A stretch of 17,483 bases of DNA from Hydnum rufescens UP504 (lineage: Eukaryota; Basidiomycota; Agaricomycetes; Cantharellales; Hydnaceae), in assembly GCA_014904985.1 (NCBI GenBank), contig MU129105.1, positions 83,563 through 101,045 of the forward strand. Direction: 5' to 3'. The first letter of the stretch is position 1; every line of letters starts with the position of its first letter. This document shows positions 1 to 11,137 of this stretch, piece by piece. The position numbers and the translations under genes were made by a program. The notes below the pieces were generated by a model. That model made no database searches. It had not been told where the DNA came from and was given only the letters and a program-made list of their open reading frames with translations.

Positions 1-260
1 ACCGCAGTTAGGCTGCCTATGGGTAATATTTAGGTGCCTAGGGCAGTCTTTTTTACAGGGAGTATAAATTAATAGTAGTTTAGCTAGTCTCTGGCTCCAA
101 TCACTCCCCCTTGGACTCGTAGTCAGGTCTAGATGTGATTACGGTTCCTCCAGAATCAAAATTTCTATATAGCAGCATTCTAATGAAGTTTTCACCTCGC
201 TCCTTTCTCCTTGTTTGTCTTTCTAAACAGTTTTCTCCTCTTTATTCACCACTTCTTCCA

Positions 261-890
261 TATGTGGGTATGAGTGCTGTGTCGGCATTCTTTTGCCTTG
301 GGGTTTCCTGTCTGGCATGCTGCGCATGCAATACCTTCCTCAGTCCTGGTGGTATGTATTTTCTTTCTCTGATATGTCCAACACTTCTGACAATGTGTCA
401 TCTGGGATGTGGCTCATCTTGTGTGTTGTGGGTGCATACTGCACTCATTCTAGATGTTGTTGTTATAGTATGTTCTGTTTTCTCTCAACATGTCTAACAT
501 GTCTGATGATCCGGCATCTGCATTATGAAGACCTCTCGCAATTATCTTATGTAGGTATGAGCATTCTTTCGCCTTGGGGTTTCCTGTCTTGTGTGCTGCA
601 CATGCAATACCATACTCAGCCCTAGTGGTATGTATTTTCTTCCTCTGATATGTCCAACACTTCTGATGATGTGTCATCTGGGATGTGGCTCATCTTGTGT
701 ATTGGTGGACGTAATACTACACTCATTCTAGACATTGTCATTTATAGTATGTTCTGTTTCCTCCAATGTGTCTAACATGTCTGATGATCCGGCATCTGGG
801 TTACAAAGACCTTCTGCAATTATCTTATGTAGGTATGAGCACTGTGTCAGCATTCTTTCACCTTGGGGTTCCCTGCTATTCGTTCAGTGT
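261..890. repeat. Tandem duplication, period about 280 bp, about 2.3 copies
   Basis: Two full copies and one partial copy begin with TATGTRGGTATGAG at 261, 548 and 826, giving periods of 287 and 278. The second copy lacks about 11 bases near its start, where copies 1 and 3 have a TGTGTCRGC segment. Otherwise the first two align end to end, sharing blocks such as the one around GATGATCCGGCATCTG (about 508-523 and 782-797). The third copy fades after about 870-890. Short open frames here run on both strands across the repeats and look non-coding. The copies differ by scattered substitutions, so the duplication is not recent. Confidence 0.85.
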
Positions 891-3300
891 CTAGTACAGG
901 GTCTGATAATGGATGGGGGGGACATGTAGAGATTTCACTAGCTTGAATAGTCCTGTAGTGGCTGCGTTCATAGTCATGTGGTATGAAGGGGGCTCATGGT
1001 AAGGGGATCAGTTCCTCTTCATACGCAGGCACTCACAGAGTCATGAGAATGAGCGCGCATGCATCTCTGAGTACTTGAGTTGCAGTTGGACGCAGGTAAG
1101 CTGAAGCTGCAGGTTTGCGTCTGGAGCTGTGGTTGGGCCCAGGTTATAGATAATGGATCCTCATTTCTTATTGTCTAGCTGGGGTCGCCATTACAAGTAA
1201 TCTAGTAGTAAATGGCCGCTAACCCTCTTGGATCAGGGGGGAGAGCTTTTATCCTACCTGGAAACCAGTAGTGTAGTGGTCCAGTACCTGCCTTGGGGGT
1301 GTATACAGTACGTTAGATAAATGTACTGTGTGGCAGTGCAATGATTATGACATGTAGCCAAGAGCAGAAATCTGGCGTGTTCTTCCGACCATAATCAGCA
1401 CACCATCAGCTGATTGAGTCTCTGTCTTGCACTCTTTCATGAGACAGTGGGGGCAGGGTAGACCTTCGTGTTGGCCCACTTGCTATAGTGACACAGGGCT
1501 ACATCACGAAACCATCGTTGTGATAGCCAAGGAAGGTCTCCGCAGTAGCTCACAACAACTTCGTAACACCACTGGGCTGGGAAAGATGGCGAGTCACACA
1601 TTCTGAGACAACGCCTGGTCATTCTGAAGCTCCATGCTATTCGAACGGTTATGCCCAGTGGCCAACGAGATTATGCGAGCAATCCGAAAACCATCCACCC
1701 AAATTGGTGGCATTGCCCAAAAAACATCAGGGAATCAAGTGCTCTATGCAGCAAGCAGTGAGTCCCTGAGTACAAGTCAAAGTTCTTGTGCCAACAACCC
1801 TTCATAGCATCTTCCACTTCTTGAATGGAGCCACATTTGCGATGAATTTCTTGACAAAAACTGACTGCGACTATGATGGCATGGGGATTGCGTCTGCAAG
1901 GGTTCAGCCTGCCCAGGCTGTGACTTACCGGGATCAGTGAATGTATCGGGTGGCAATGATTGCGTTTGACGCAGTGAGCATGGTGCTGGTCGGCCGAGTG
2001 CTGTGCCAGATGAGAGCAGTGACGGACCTTCCATACGGACCAAGAGTAAATGTAGTCATGCTTCGATATGGTCTGGGAAGCTCAGGGTGTGTGATTGATT
2101 GTATTTCATGTAGGTATGGAATGGTTCATTTTTTGAGCATACAACCCTACGCTACGAGATATGGGTCTCACTGTCTACGCTTGGGCATGAAGGGCTGTTT
2201 ATGCCAAGGATGGTCTGCATGCTTTCAGCCGTCATACAGCACGTAACAGCAATCGCATTGGATGTGGGCATGTGTGTGTGCTGTGGCTGTGGAGACACGA
2301 GTTTCACCAAATCTTCACTCTTTTGTCGAGGATGGCCTTCCACTACAATGCACGCAGCCTAAGAATGGTGCGCGCACAGTTGTTTGGCCGAACGCACTTT
2401 TCATCTCCAAAGCATTCATTCTAAACTACCACCACCGCACTTTATTGCTGCACTTGAATGCGAAAGGACAAACACAGGCTTAGTAACTGTGAAGTGTGTT
2501 CTCCTGAACTTCTAACTTAAGCGGTGAGCCAACTCATCTTTAGCCATGGTCCATAAAGGGACCCAATATGTCAGTTTCTTGCAGATGTTGTGTGAATTGG
2601 CCCAACTTGATCGATGCTGGAAGAGAGCTGGGTGTGGCCGATGAGGAGGTCTGGGGTAAAGGCGTGCAGCGCTGGCGCTCTTGCATCCTCTGCTTGGCCT
2701 GGCCGACACCCAGGCATGTATTTGCGAAATGATTGGAAATGCTGGCTCCAGACGTCAGCAGACAGCTTGAGTGTATGAATCAGAAGTTGTAACAATTTGT
2801 AGCTAAGGTGTTTGCATTGGCGCGCTATATAGATTCTCTTTAGCGGACTCCACATAGCTGCTGATGCAGAATTTTGCGCAATGAAGAATTGTTGCAAACA
2901 GGATCACACCTGGATGTCGGTCTTGGGTACCGGTTTATCGTATTCGGGTCATTGAAGATGGCACATGAGAAAAGCCTTGTCTCCTCAATTATGTCTCAGA
3001 AACAGATGTACATACATGCTTATGTGCAGCAGGCTGCGAGCTTAGTTATCGTTATCAGAATCTCGAACATGCAGCAGTCTTGCTGGTTGGGACGCGTTGC
3101 AAACCGACATGGAAGTCGGTGGCCTTCAGCAACGGTGTTGGGGCGGGGTGTCGTGGCGCGGCCAAGGGGTGTATTCATGCCGCTAGGGAGCTCGGTGATG
3201 CTTCAGAAAGGTGAGTGGTGTGTTGGCCATGTGACCTAGTATACTGTTGATCGGTTTATTAACATGCTCAGGCATTTGATGTCGTGAGAATGGGCAACGT
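891..3300. other. Gene-less stretch with normal CpG content
   Basis: I see no recognisable gene, tRNA or transposon protein here. Open frames of 60-120 codons occur on both strands, but none has family motifs or convincing splice structure. CpG dinucleotides are common, roughly one or two per 60-base line, unlike everything to the right of about 3.8 kb. It could be intergenic DNA or an eroded element I cannot name. Positions 1-260 are similar and also hold nothing I can support. Confidence 0.4.
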
Positions 3301-3840
3301 TTCAATATATGTTGGTGAACACATGTGCCAATTTGTGGAGGAGTAGGAGCATTTTGTGAAATTTCACTTGGGATTCAACTCAGCACACCTCCTAGTACAC
3401 TTTGCTATATGAAAATTCTCAAAATGGGAATTTTAAAAATTGGGCTTCGACATTAGGTGGATATCTATGAGCCTAATAACATATTTAAAAATGGTATCCA
3501 TTGGGCCAAAACTGGGTGCATAAATAGGGAAATACTGTTTGAAAATTAAAATCTCTAAAAATTGAAAAATCATAATTCTGGCCTTGACACGACCTGGAGA
3601 TATATTATATGAGGTCTCACACTGAATCTTGAGTGTCTAGCTTCTCTTGTCATGGAGAAATCAGGGTCACAAGATTGATGGCCATTTACATATGCGGTGA
3701 AATCTGGCAGCGACTCAGATTATGAAAATGACAGTAACATCATTCCTAAGTTCCCATGGTTTGTCTAAATCTCTGTTGCTGCATGAAGTATGTAAAGTTG
3801 CTCTGGAACATGTCCTGCATGGCTTGTGCTTTACTTCTGA
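3301..3840. other. AT-rich leader upstream of the Helitron gene
   Basis: This zone is AT-rich, especially 3400-3620. It has a small inverted repeat, AAAATTC at 3412-3418 and GAATTTT at 3428-3434, with no obvious role. From about 3700 the sequence looks codon-like in other frames than the Helitron frame: an acidic Ser/Asp/Glu stretch near 3705-3750 and an open frame near 3765-3890. The Helitron protein may therefore start further upstream, through an intron or frameshift I could not resolve. The Helitron 5' terminus (expected to begin TC) could not be placed. Confidence 0.35.
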
Positions 3841-6300
3841 AGCCCCAGCATACCATCAAAAACCCAGCATTTTAAAAAGAGCCTAGGGGGTTTCATTGTT
3901 GACTTCATCCAGTTTACTATTGACACAGAGTGTACTGAGGGGCAACTGGCACCACTTTGTAGAGCACTGGGGATGATGGAGGGTGAGATCGAGTCTGTAC
4001 ATTGCATTGATGACATGAAAGAGTATTTGAAAGACCACATGGATGGCTTTGCAAAGAGATGTGATTTGGCTGAGTTACTTTGTTCAGTGCATGATCTCAA
4101 AAAGCATTCTTTGTTGGTCCAGTGTCATGCACATGGAATATCTCCAACTCAGCCCACTGTTGATAGATTAAAAACAGCAATGATACACCATCTTGTTCAT
4201 GATGGCTGTGAAATATCTCCAGGAGAGCCAGGCTCATTTCCACATTGCCAGAAATCAACTTCATCCAGCCTGTCTGACATACAGGTGCAACTGATAGAAA
4301 CAGCACTGACTAAGAACATACAGCTAAATCCAGCCCATGATCTTCTGACATCTCTTGGAATTGAGTATGAGACAAAAGCCCCTTTAAGAGTACTTCACTG
4401 ATTACTCAAAAAACATGCAAATACCCTTACCAAAGGAAAACAGCCTCTTCAACACCAATTCAGGCTCAATAAACAGCATGAAGAACTGGCAGCATCCTGG
4501 CCTCAGCTCATATCAATATCTCAGAAGGCTGAGCTTTTACATAACTTTTGGTTAATGACATCAAGTGATTACTTGTGTGAGCAAACATGTGCTGTGTGTG
4601 CAGAGTCTAAGACAGCAGACAATCTTCTGCCCAATGCCATCAATTGGTCAGAATATGATACATCTGTCCTTATGAAATCCTACCCTGGAAATTACTCACA
4701 CCCATTCCCTGACTCTCCAATATTGAAGGATATTATGATTGATCCAGATGGCATACTTTCTAGTACTGGGAATGACTCATGCATACAGCTCTGCAAGGAT
4801 TGTGACAGAGCTCTCTCAAAAAAGAAATTGCCAGCTTGTGCCCTAGCAAATGACTTATTCATTGGAAAGGTCCCACCAGAACTCTCAGACCTCACTATGA
4901 TTGAAGAGTCAATGATATCAAGGCACCATGCAAAATGTTTTATTATACACCTCAAAGAGGACAAAGATGTGGCTGACAAGGCTGGAAATGGCATACCAAG
5001 TGGTCCATGCCTAGCCACAACACAACAAGGCATGAAGGGCCATGTCATAGTGTTTCCTCAGGAACCAGAGAAGCTAACCAGGTCTCTTCCACCTCCAATG
5101 GAAGAAGTAATAACTCCCATGTGTGTAATATTTGTTGGGTCAGCACCACCAACCAAGGAATGGATGGAGAAACATGCAAGACCTCTGATTGTCCAGCATG
5201 AGAAAGTCAGGGCAGCACTGGTCTGGTTAAAAACTAATAATCCCTTGTATTCAGACATCATAATTAACCATGCAGTTGTAGATAGTCTTCCAACTCATTC
5301 CATTGCACCAGTAAATATTGATACCCATGCTCCATCTCCAGCAGAAGATGCCCAAGGCTCCCAGTATGATGGGGTCCCCAGTTCCACCCAGAATGAAGAA
5401 TCCATACTGCAAAATGTGGTGGTGAGTAACATTGACATGCATGACATCAGTTCCAACCAAATGCATGCTGCAGCAATGCAACATCTTAAAAAGGGTGGTG
5501 GGTACATTGAAATGCAACACAGTGAGAAACCAGTGAATGAGTATGATGATGAGAATCTATTTCCATTGTTGTATCCAACATTGTTTCCCTATGGTACAGG
5601 AGGCTTCCATTCACACTGAAAAACAAGACTTGGGTTTGAGGCACAGGCTCAGCATTACTTCTCACTACAGGACCATTGCTTTCAAGAACACCACTCTTTT
5701 CTCTTTGTTTTCTTCAACATTATGCAATGTCAGGCAGCTTCACTTCATACCAAGCTTAAGACCTCATCTGCTAATTTCAAGACTGTTGCATCTGCTCTTG
5801 CAACTGTATCAGAATCTGCCATACAAGCAGTTATTGACTGAGTCTCTCATGGAGATCATGCAACTGCAAACAATGATCAAGAAACAGTACTCAAGCTTAT
5901 GCGTGAGGTCTCCTTAATCAGTGCTAAGGTTCCTGGAAGTGCCTCTTCATGCACATCAATGCAGAATGAAATTTGAGCCATGATGTTTGATTTGGGCTTA
6001 CCCAGCTTCTACCTGACTGTCGACCCTGCTGATGTGTATTGTCCCCTGGTCAAATTTCTTGCTGGAAATGAGATTGACATAGACCATTTATTGGATGAAG
6101 ATGTTCCAAAGTACTGGGAACAAGCAACTCTTGTAGCACATAATCCCTTTGTTGCTGCAAAGTTTTTCAATGCATATATTACTACATTTGTGTCTGCAAT
6201 CCTTGGCTATGACAAAAGAAAGAAAATACTTGACCCTGGGATCCTTGGAGTTGCAAAGGGATACTATGGGTGTGTTGAAGCTCAGGGTCATGGTACATTA

Positions 6301-6309
6301 CATTGTCAC
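6301..6309 (+). other. Rep HUH motif (H-C-H) of the Helitron
   Basis: The codons CAT TGT CAC encode the two metal-binding histidines of the HUH nuclease, inside GTLHCHMLVW. The context GYYGCVEAQGHGTLH matches the usual fungal Helitron block, except that the residue between the two glycines (codon 6289-6291, CAT) is normally Arg. That is consistent with a CGT to CAT change. Confidence 0.9.
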
Positions 6310-6409
6310 ATGCTTGTTTGGATAGAGGGGGCACTAGATCCCCAGCAAATCAAAGATCATATATTGCAAGATAAATATTACAGCTTTCAGGATCGACTAC
6401 TAACATTCC

Positions 6410-6414
6410 TAGAT
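6410..6414. repeat. Target-site duplication TAGAT, left copy
   Basis: TAGAT immediately precedes the TGTTAG start of the inserted LTR and is repeated at 6929-6933 right after its TTAACA end. A 5-bp duplication is typical of integrase-mediated insertion of LTR retrotransposons. Confidence 0.92.
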
Positions 6415-6928
6415 TGTTAGTGGGATATTAGTCCGACTGGCACTTGGCCCTATTAAAACGTCGCTACTACTATGAACCAATGTATTCCCTCCTTCCTTAC
6501 TTCCTTTTTCCCTTTTCTTCTCAAACACTCTGGTGGAAAGCTTCTCCACAGGAGTTTGGTGCTGCCCTGGCTTTAGCTAGATTCGTATCTGTTTATGTAA
6601 GTAGACTCGAATAGCTAGCCACGGGAAGATCCGGAAATGCATCTTTTTTCCACTCACTTGGCTGCTACCCACAGTGTACTGGAACAGTACACTGCGATTC
6701 TCACACTGCGTGACCTTACCACAGAACTTTACTCTTATTTCTAACATCATGGCAAAACCTGGACCTATGGACCTACATCTAAAGACCCATCCTGGAATGT
6801 TCCCGGACCCTACCTTCGAACTAACACGCAATCCTGTTGAAGGTAAACATGGACCAAAGCCCAATCCAGAACCCCTGCCGGGACTGCTTAACCACCCCAA
6901 ACCTAATTCGGACTCTACCAAATTAACA
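6415..6928. mobile_element. Solo LTR inserted in the Helitron Rep domain
   Basis: A 514-bp block begins TGTTAGTGGG and ends AAATTAACA, giving TGTTA/TAACA inverted ends, and is flanked by the 5-bp duplication TAGAT. It has no integrase, reverse transcriptase or second LTR, so it is best read as a solo LTR left by recombination between two LTRs. The codons on either side join in frame as Leu-Asp then Asp-Thr when the element and one TAGAT are removed. Element plus duplication is 519 bp, a multiple of three, so the frame downstream is unchanged. Inside are a TATA-like TATTAAAA (6451-6458), a pyrimidine-rich tract (6487-6525) and a perfect hairpin (6672-6694). About 14 CpGs remain, against about a dozen in the 6.26 kb of Helitron coding sequence. 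Orientation and superfamily (Copia or Gypsy) cannot be decided. An 85-codon open frame at 6674-6931 has no known motif. Confidence 0.92.
6672..6694. repeat. Perfect palindrome in the solo LTR
   Basis: CAGTGTACTG (6672-6681) and CAGTACACTG (6685-6694) are exact reverse complements around a 3-base GAA loop. This could form a stable hairpin in the LTR transcript or be a protein-binding palindrome. Confidence 0.85.
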
Positions 6929-6933
6929 TAGAT
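6929..6933. repeat. Target-site duplication TAGAT, right copy
   Basis: This matches the left copy at 6410-6414. The Helitron frame resumes with GAT ACT ATC at 6934. Confidence 0.92.
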
Positions 6934-7347
6934 GATACTATCCATACTGCTATACCACCAGATCCTGGGCCAGATGTCCACTGTCAGTCTGAACATTTCC
7001 ATCCATGTGCTGTATGGTGTGGCCCAGAATCAGCAGAAAACACAACAGAGCAGATTGCCAAAGACCTTCACATTCTCATATCAAAATGTCAAGTACATAC
7101 ACATACAGGGACTTGCTGGAAATACTTTAAAGGACCAGGTGATCCTAAGCCTGAGGATTGCCACTTTGACCTTTCCCCAAAGAATGCCAATCCAAGAACT
7201 TATATGGACAAGAACACTGGGGAACTCATATTCCATGTCACAGATGGCTTAGTCAATAACTACAATGAGACTATGATCCAAGCCCTACAATGTAACATGG
7301 ATTTCAAATTTATTGGTTCTGGCCCCTCTGCAAAAGCCATTCTTTAT

Positions 7348-7362
7348 TATGTAACTGATTAC
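7348..7362 (+). other. Rep catalytic tyrosine pair (YVTDY) of the Helitron
   Basis: Tyrosines at 7348-7350 and 7360-7362 are spaced Y-x3-Y and followed by ITK, the two-tyrosine active site expected in Helitron Rep proteins. Both are intact. They lie downstream of the solo LTR and so are physically separated from the HUH histidines. Confidence 0.88.
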
Positions 7363-10300
7363 ATTACAAAATCCCAGCTAAAAACCCATGTTGCATATGG
7401 TGCTTTACAGGCTGCTGTGAAGAAGCTCCAGAGCCAAAGTCAAACCAATGACTCAATAGCACTGCAAGCAAAGTGCCTTCTGATTAGATGTGCCAATTCA
7501 CTCATTAGTAAACAAGAACTAGCTGCACCACAAGTTGCCTCATATCTCCTTGGATTAAAGGACTATTACACCAGCCATACCTTCCATTCAATTTATTGGA
7601 CATCTTTCCAAGCATACATAAATAAGCTTGATCCACTGAATGAAGACCAGCCCAACACTGACAGCATGGAAGATGATCTGAATGATGAACCACCACAGCT
7701 GCCAGCTGCCATTGACAATCAGAAGGAGTCAGACCTTATGCCTCAAGATAACAATGAAATCCTGATTGATGATGAGATCACCATATCAAGTAATGGAAAA
7801 GACATTGTTGCCCATGGCTCCCAACTAATGGATTACTTAGCAAGAGATGAGTCTCCTGTCTTTCATTCCATGTGTGTATGGGACTTTGTTGCAACAGTTG
7901 ACAAAGAGAAAATCCCTCAAGGCAAGAAAATCCAACAGAACATGAGTGATGATCAAGAAAAAAGCTCAGAAAATGAAGATGAGGGCAATGATGAAGAGCA
8001 TAATGGAAACAGTGGAAGAGACCCAGCTCAGACCAACAGAAGGGGTGGAAGAAAAGCAAATCCTCGCTCTGCCCTTGTAGGCTCCCATCCACAGTCATCC
8101 ACTCATCACCTAAGGATTCGAGATGGTGAAAATCATCTCATACCAGTCCCAATAGGCCCAGGTATACCACACCGTGATGTTGCCAAGGAGGAACAATATA
8201 GCTGTCTCATGTTAATTCTTTTCAAGCCATGGAGGACTCCTCATGACCTATGCAGGCATGATGAGACCTGGAAGCAAGCATTTGAACAATTCAAGCCAGA
8301 GCTCTCACTGTATCACAGGGCTGTAATTGACAATATGCAAAAACTTCATGAATGCAAAGATAGTCATGATGAACATTATGCAAGCTGTCAACTTTGGTTT
8401 CAAGGAGACAGTGCCATTTCACAAGAATCCAATGCTCCAAAACACATCCCCTCAGACTTATCACCCACTGGTGAAGGTGGTGAAGCAGATTTCTATGATA
8501 TCATATTGGATGAAGAAAGGGTACACTCAAATAATCTTTCAAGAGAGCAACAAGACATTGCAAGTGCTGTGAATGCATCAGAGTCATCAGGGTTGTTTGA
8601 CCCAGTTCCTGGCCACCAAGCATCAATGACAGATGAGTGGCCAGTCCCTGTCAGAATACAAGACCAGGCCATGGAATCACTCTGGCAAAAAGCATATGAA
8701 AAATGGAAAGAGGACTTCAAAGAAACTCTGAAGATGACAAATAGGTCAGAAACCCAATTATCACTTCAGGAAACTAGGAATTCAAAAGACACCAGAGGGA
8801 TCACTGCAAAAGTCCTGGGAGACACCATGGATCCACAGCACCACATGCCAAAGCCAAATGAAGGTGTGGCCTTACGGTCTGGTACAAACACCCTGGAAAC
8901 TACCATTTCCAATGTTGAGCCACTCATTGCTGAATTCACACTGAACACTGAACAATCCCATGCATTCCGCATTGTTGCTGAACATAGTATGGATCCTTCC
9001 AAGGAACCATTGAGAATGTTCCTAGGTGGTGCTGGAGGAACAGGGAAGTCACAAGTAATAGATGCACTTACAGCATTTTTCAAGAGCCACCAGCAGAGCT
9101 GTCAATTCAGGTTGGCATCATACACAGGGGTTGCAGCATGAAATATTTCTGGCATGACATTACACCAAGCTCTTCACCTTGGTCAGCTAGCAAATATGAA
9201 GAAGTCAAATGGAACTAAATCACAAAAAGAATTAATTGATTACTGGGAAGGGGTGGATTATTTGTTCATAGATGAAGTCTCAATGATAGGCTGTGAATTA
9301 TTAGTGGACATTAGTGAAGCTCTTGGAATTGCAAAAGAATCCACATCTCCATTTGGGAACATCAATATTATTTTTGCTGGGGACTTCTGCCAACTACCAC
9401 CTGTCAAGAACACAAGACTCTTTTCAGCAGTCAACAAGCTGACTGAGAAGCCATCAGATTCACAGACTGAAGATGGCCAAAAGAAAACAAAAGGCAAAGC
9501 ACTCTGGCTTCAAGTAACCACTGTAGTACTGCTCATACAATCCATGCACCAAGCTGGGCCTGAAAACCAGCGTTTCTGGGAATTGTTAGACAGGCTCCAC
9601 TTTGGAAAATGTACCATTGAAGACATCCACTTGTTGAACTCCAGGTTGCTTGGACAAGCAGAAGTGGTCCTAACAAGGCCACAGTGGCACAATGCACCAA
9701 TCATTACATCACAAAATGCTGTCAAGGATGCACTCAACCAATGTGCAATAGAACAGTTTGGAAAGGAGAAGAATCAAGAAGTTCTAGTCTATGAAGCCCA
9801 GGATAGGCACTGTCAAAGGCCAATACAGGATGGAGCCCTGCAGGAAAAATTGTTGGATTTACACTCAGGACAAACAGGCCAGGCAATGGGAAGATTGCCC
9901 CTATTAGAGGGGATGCCAGTTATCATTGGAGAAAATTATGATGCCAATGGAGGGATTGTAAATGGGAGTGAAGGAATCTTAAAGAGTGTTCAGTACACCA
10001 TAGATGCCCAGGGTCACCAGCATGCCAGTAGCTGCATTGTCATTGTTCCAAATTCAACAGATCAGTGTCTCCCAGGACTGCAGCCACATGAAGTTGCTGT
10101 TATGGAAGAGACAACAGAGTTAAAAATCACCCACCCAGAATCCAAACAAACACAAACCTTCCAGCGCTGCTGGGTGCCAATTATACCTGCATATGCCATC
10201 ACAGATTATAAAGCACAAAGCAAAACACTTCCCAATGTCATTGTGGATTTAGAAAGTTGTCACAAGACACAATTGGCTTATGTAATGGTATCTCATGCAA

Positions 10301-10787
10301 CCTCTCTGGATGGTCTGCTCATCTTGAGACCCTTTGATCCCAAGAGAGTCCAATCCCATGCAAGTCAAGAATTCCAAGATGATGCAGCATGCCTTGAACT
10401 GCTTAGCTTGGAGACAATCTTGCACTCACCAACTGAACAGGCAAGGCATGAGTCAGCAACCTTAGCCATTGAAACATTATGCTCCAAAATTGCTCAGCAC
10501 TTGGCTACTCAACCCCAGAATCCCACACAACAGAAAAGGCCTGCAGATTTCTTAGATGTAACTAGTTTCCTTGGTGAAGATGAAGATAACCAATCAAGGA
10601 AGCGACAGAGACATTCATGAACTCATTCATTACCTCCTAGCATCCCTGTCTTCTTTGCTCCCAAGGACTCATGTAAATTGGATACCTAGTCTGTTTGCTT
10701 TGGCTCACAAGCTATCAGCGTTGATATCCCATAATCATTCCAGAACACACCCTCAGCTTGCAATCCATGCACAGACCTTCCCAACAA

Positions 10788-10795
10788 TATAAAAA
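10788..10795 (+). promoter_or_regulatory. TATA box and CT-rich leader of the downstream gene
   Basis: TATAAAAA lies about 110 bases upstream of the ATG at 10898. A strongly pyrimidine-rich stretch (about 10801-10890) fills the gap. TATA plus CT-rich leader plus ATG is a common fungal promoter layout. It begins about 170 bases after the Helitron stop codon, so the second gene probably had its own promoter. Confidence 0.6.
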
Positions 10796-11137
10796 CACCA
10801 CTGTGCCTCCCTGTCCACCCCCAATTCCCTCTTGCTATCATTTTGATCATTTCTTTTCTCCCTTCATCTGCCATCTTTCACTTCTTCAATTTCCTGCATG
10901 CCTGCCCTTTGAGATGACATCCAACATGCTTTTATTGCAATACACAATAACTCTGAAAACCTTCTTGGTGATGCATGGAAGACTCTCACCTTTGTCTCCA
11001 CCACTGAAGGAACACCAACATGAGGCTACTGGACTCGAGATGCCAATAAAACTATGGCTTCCATCCACATATTTGGGGTCATACAAAGTGCTGACATAGG
11101 TCCCTATGGAATGTTAGGCAATTCTGCAGCATTAGAG

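Larger units (their letters stand above)
3841..10620 (+). pseudogene. Helitron Rep-helicase transposase (RepHel), decayed and interrupted
   Basis: This gene encoded the rolling-circle transposase of a Helitron: a Rep nuclease that cuts and joins DNA plus a 5'-3' helicase, acting in the nucleus. The frame is constant from 3841 to the stop at 10618-10620, about 2086 codons without the inserted LTR. In order it shows: a weak SAP-like segment (about 4075-4210); Cys pairs of a DUF6570-like zinc region (C at 4576, 4588, 4597) and the ALAND...P..LSDLT block (about 4840-4910); the FPYG motif (about 5587); Rep motif HCH at 6301-6309; the paired tyrosines YVTDY at 7348-7362; an acidic linker (7640-8040); and Pif1 motifs Walker A GGAGGTGKS (9025-9051), DEVSM (9271-9285), GDFCQLPP (9379-9402), TDYKAQ (10204-10218). 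The C-terminus has a basic RKRQRH that could be a nuclear signal. Damage: TGA at 4399, 5617, 5839, 5974 and 9139, plus a solo LTR at 6415-6928. The first in-frame ATG is at 3973, but the frame is open upstream, so the true start is uncertain. Confidence 0.93.

Noticed and set aside
1437..3239. Several open frames of 60-120 codons on both strands left of the Helitron
   Set aside because: They overlap each other on opposite strands and have no recognisable motifs, promoters or splice-linked partners.
6674..6931. 85-codon open frame within the solo LTR
   Set aside because: It overlaps the LTR end and has no known motif. Its Pro-rich composition follows from short sequence repeats.
4399..9141. 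In-frame TGA codons as recoded sense codons rather than stops
   Set aside because: All five being TGA is striking, but nuclear basidiomycete genes use TGA as stop. The gene also carries an LTR insertion and Arg-to-His changes of the same CpG type, so decay explains everything.
3551..10690. Helitron termini: TCTCTAAAAATTG at 3551 as 5' end and CTAG before T near 10686 as 3' end
   Set aside because: Both fit only the loosest rules (TC start, CTRR end). There is no hairpin just upstream of the 3' candidate, so the ends cannot be placed.
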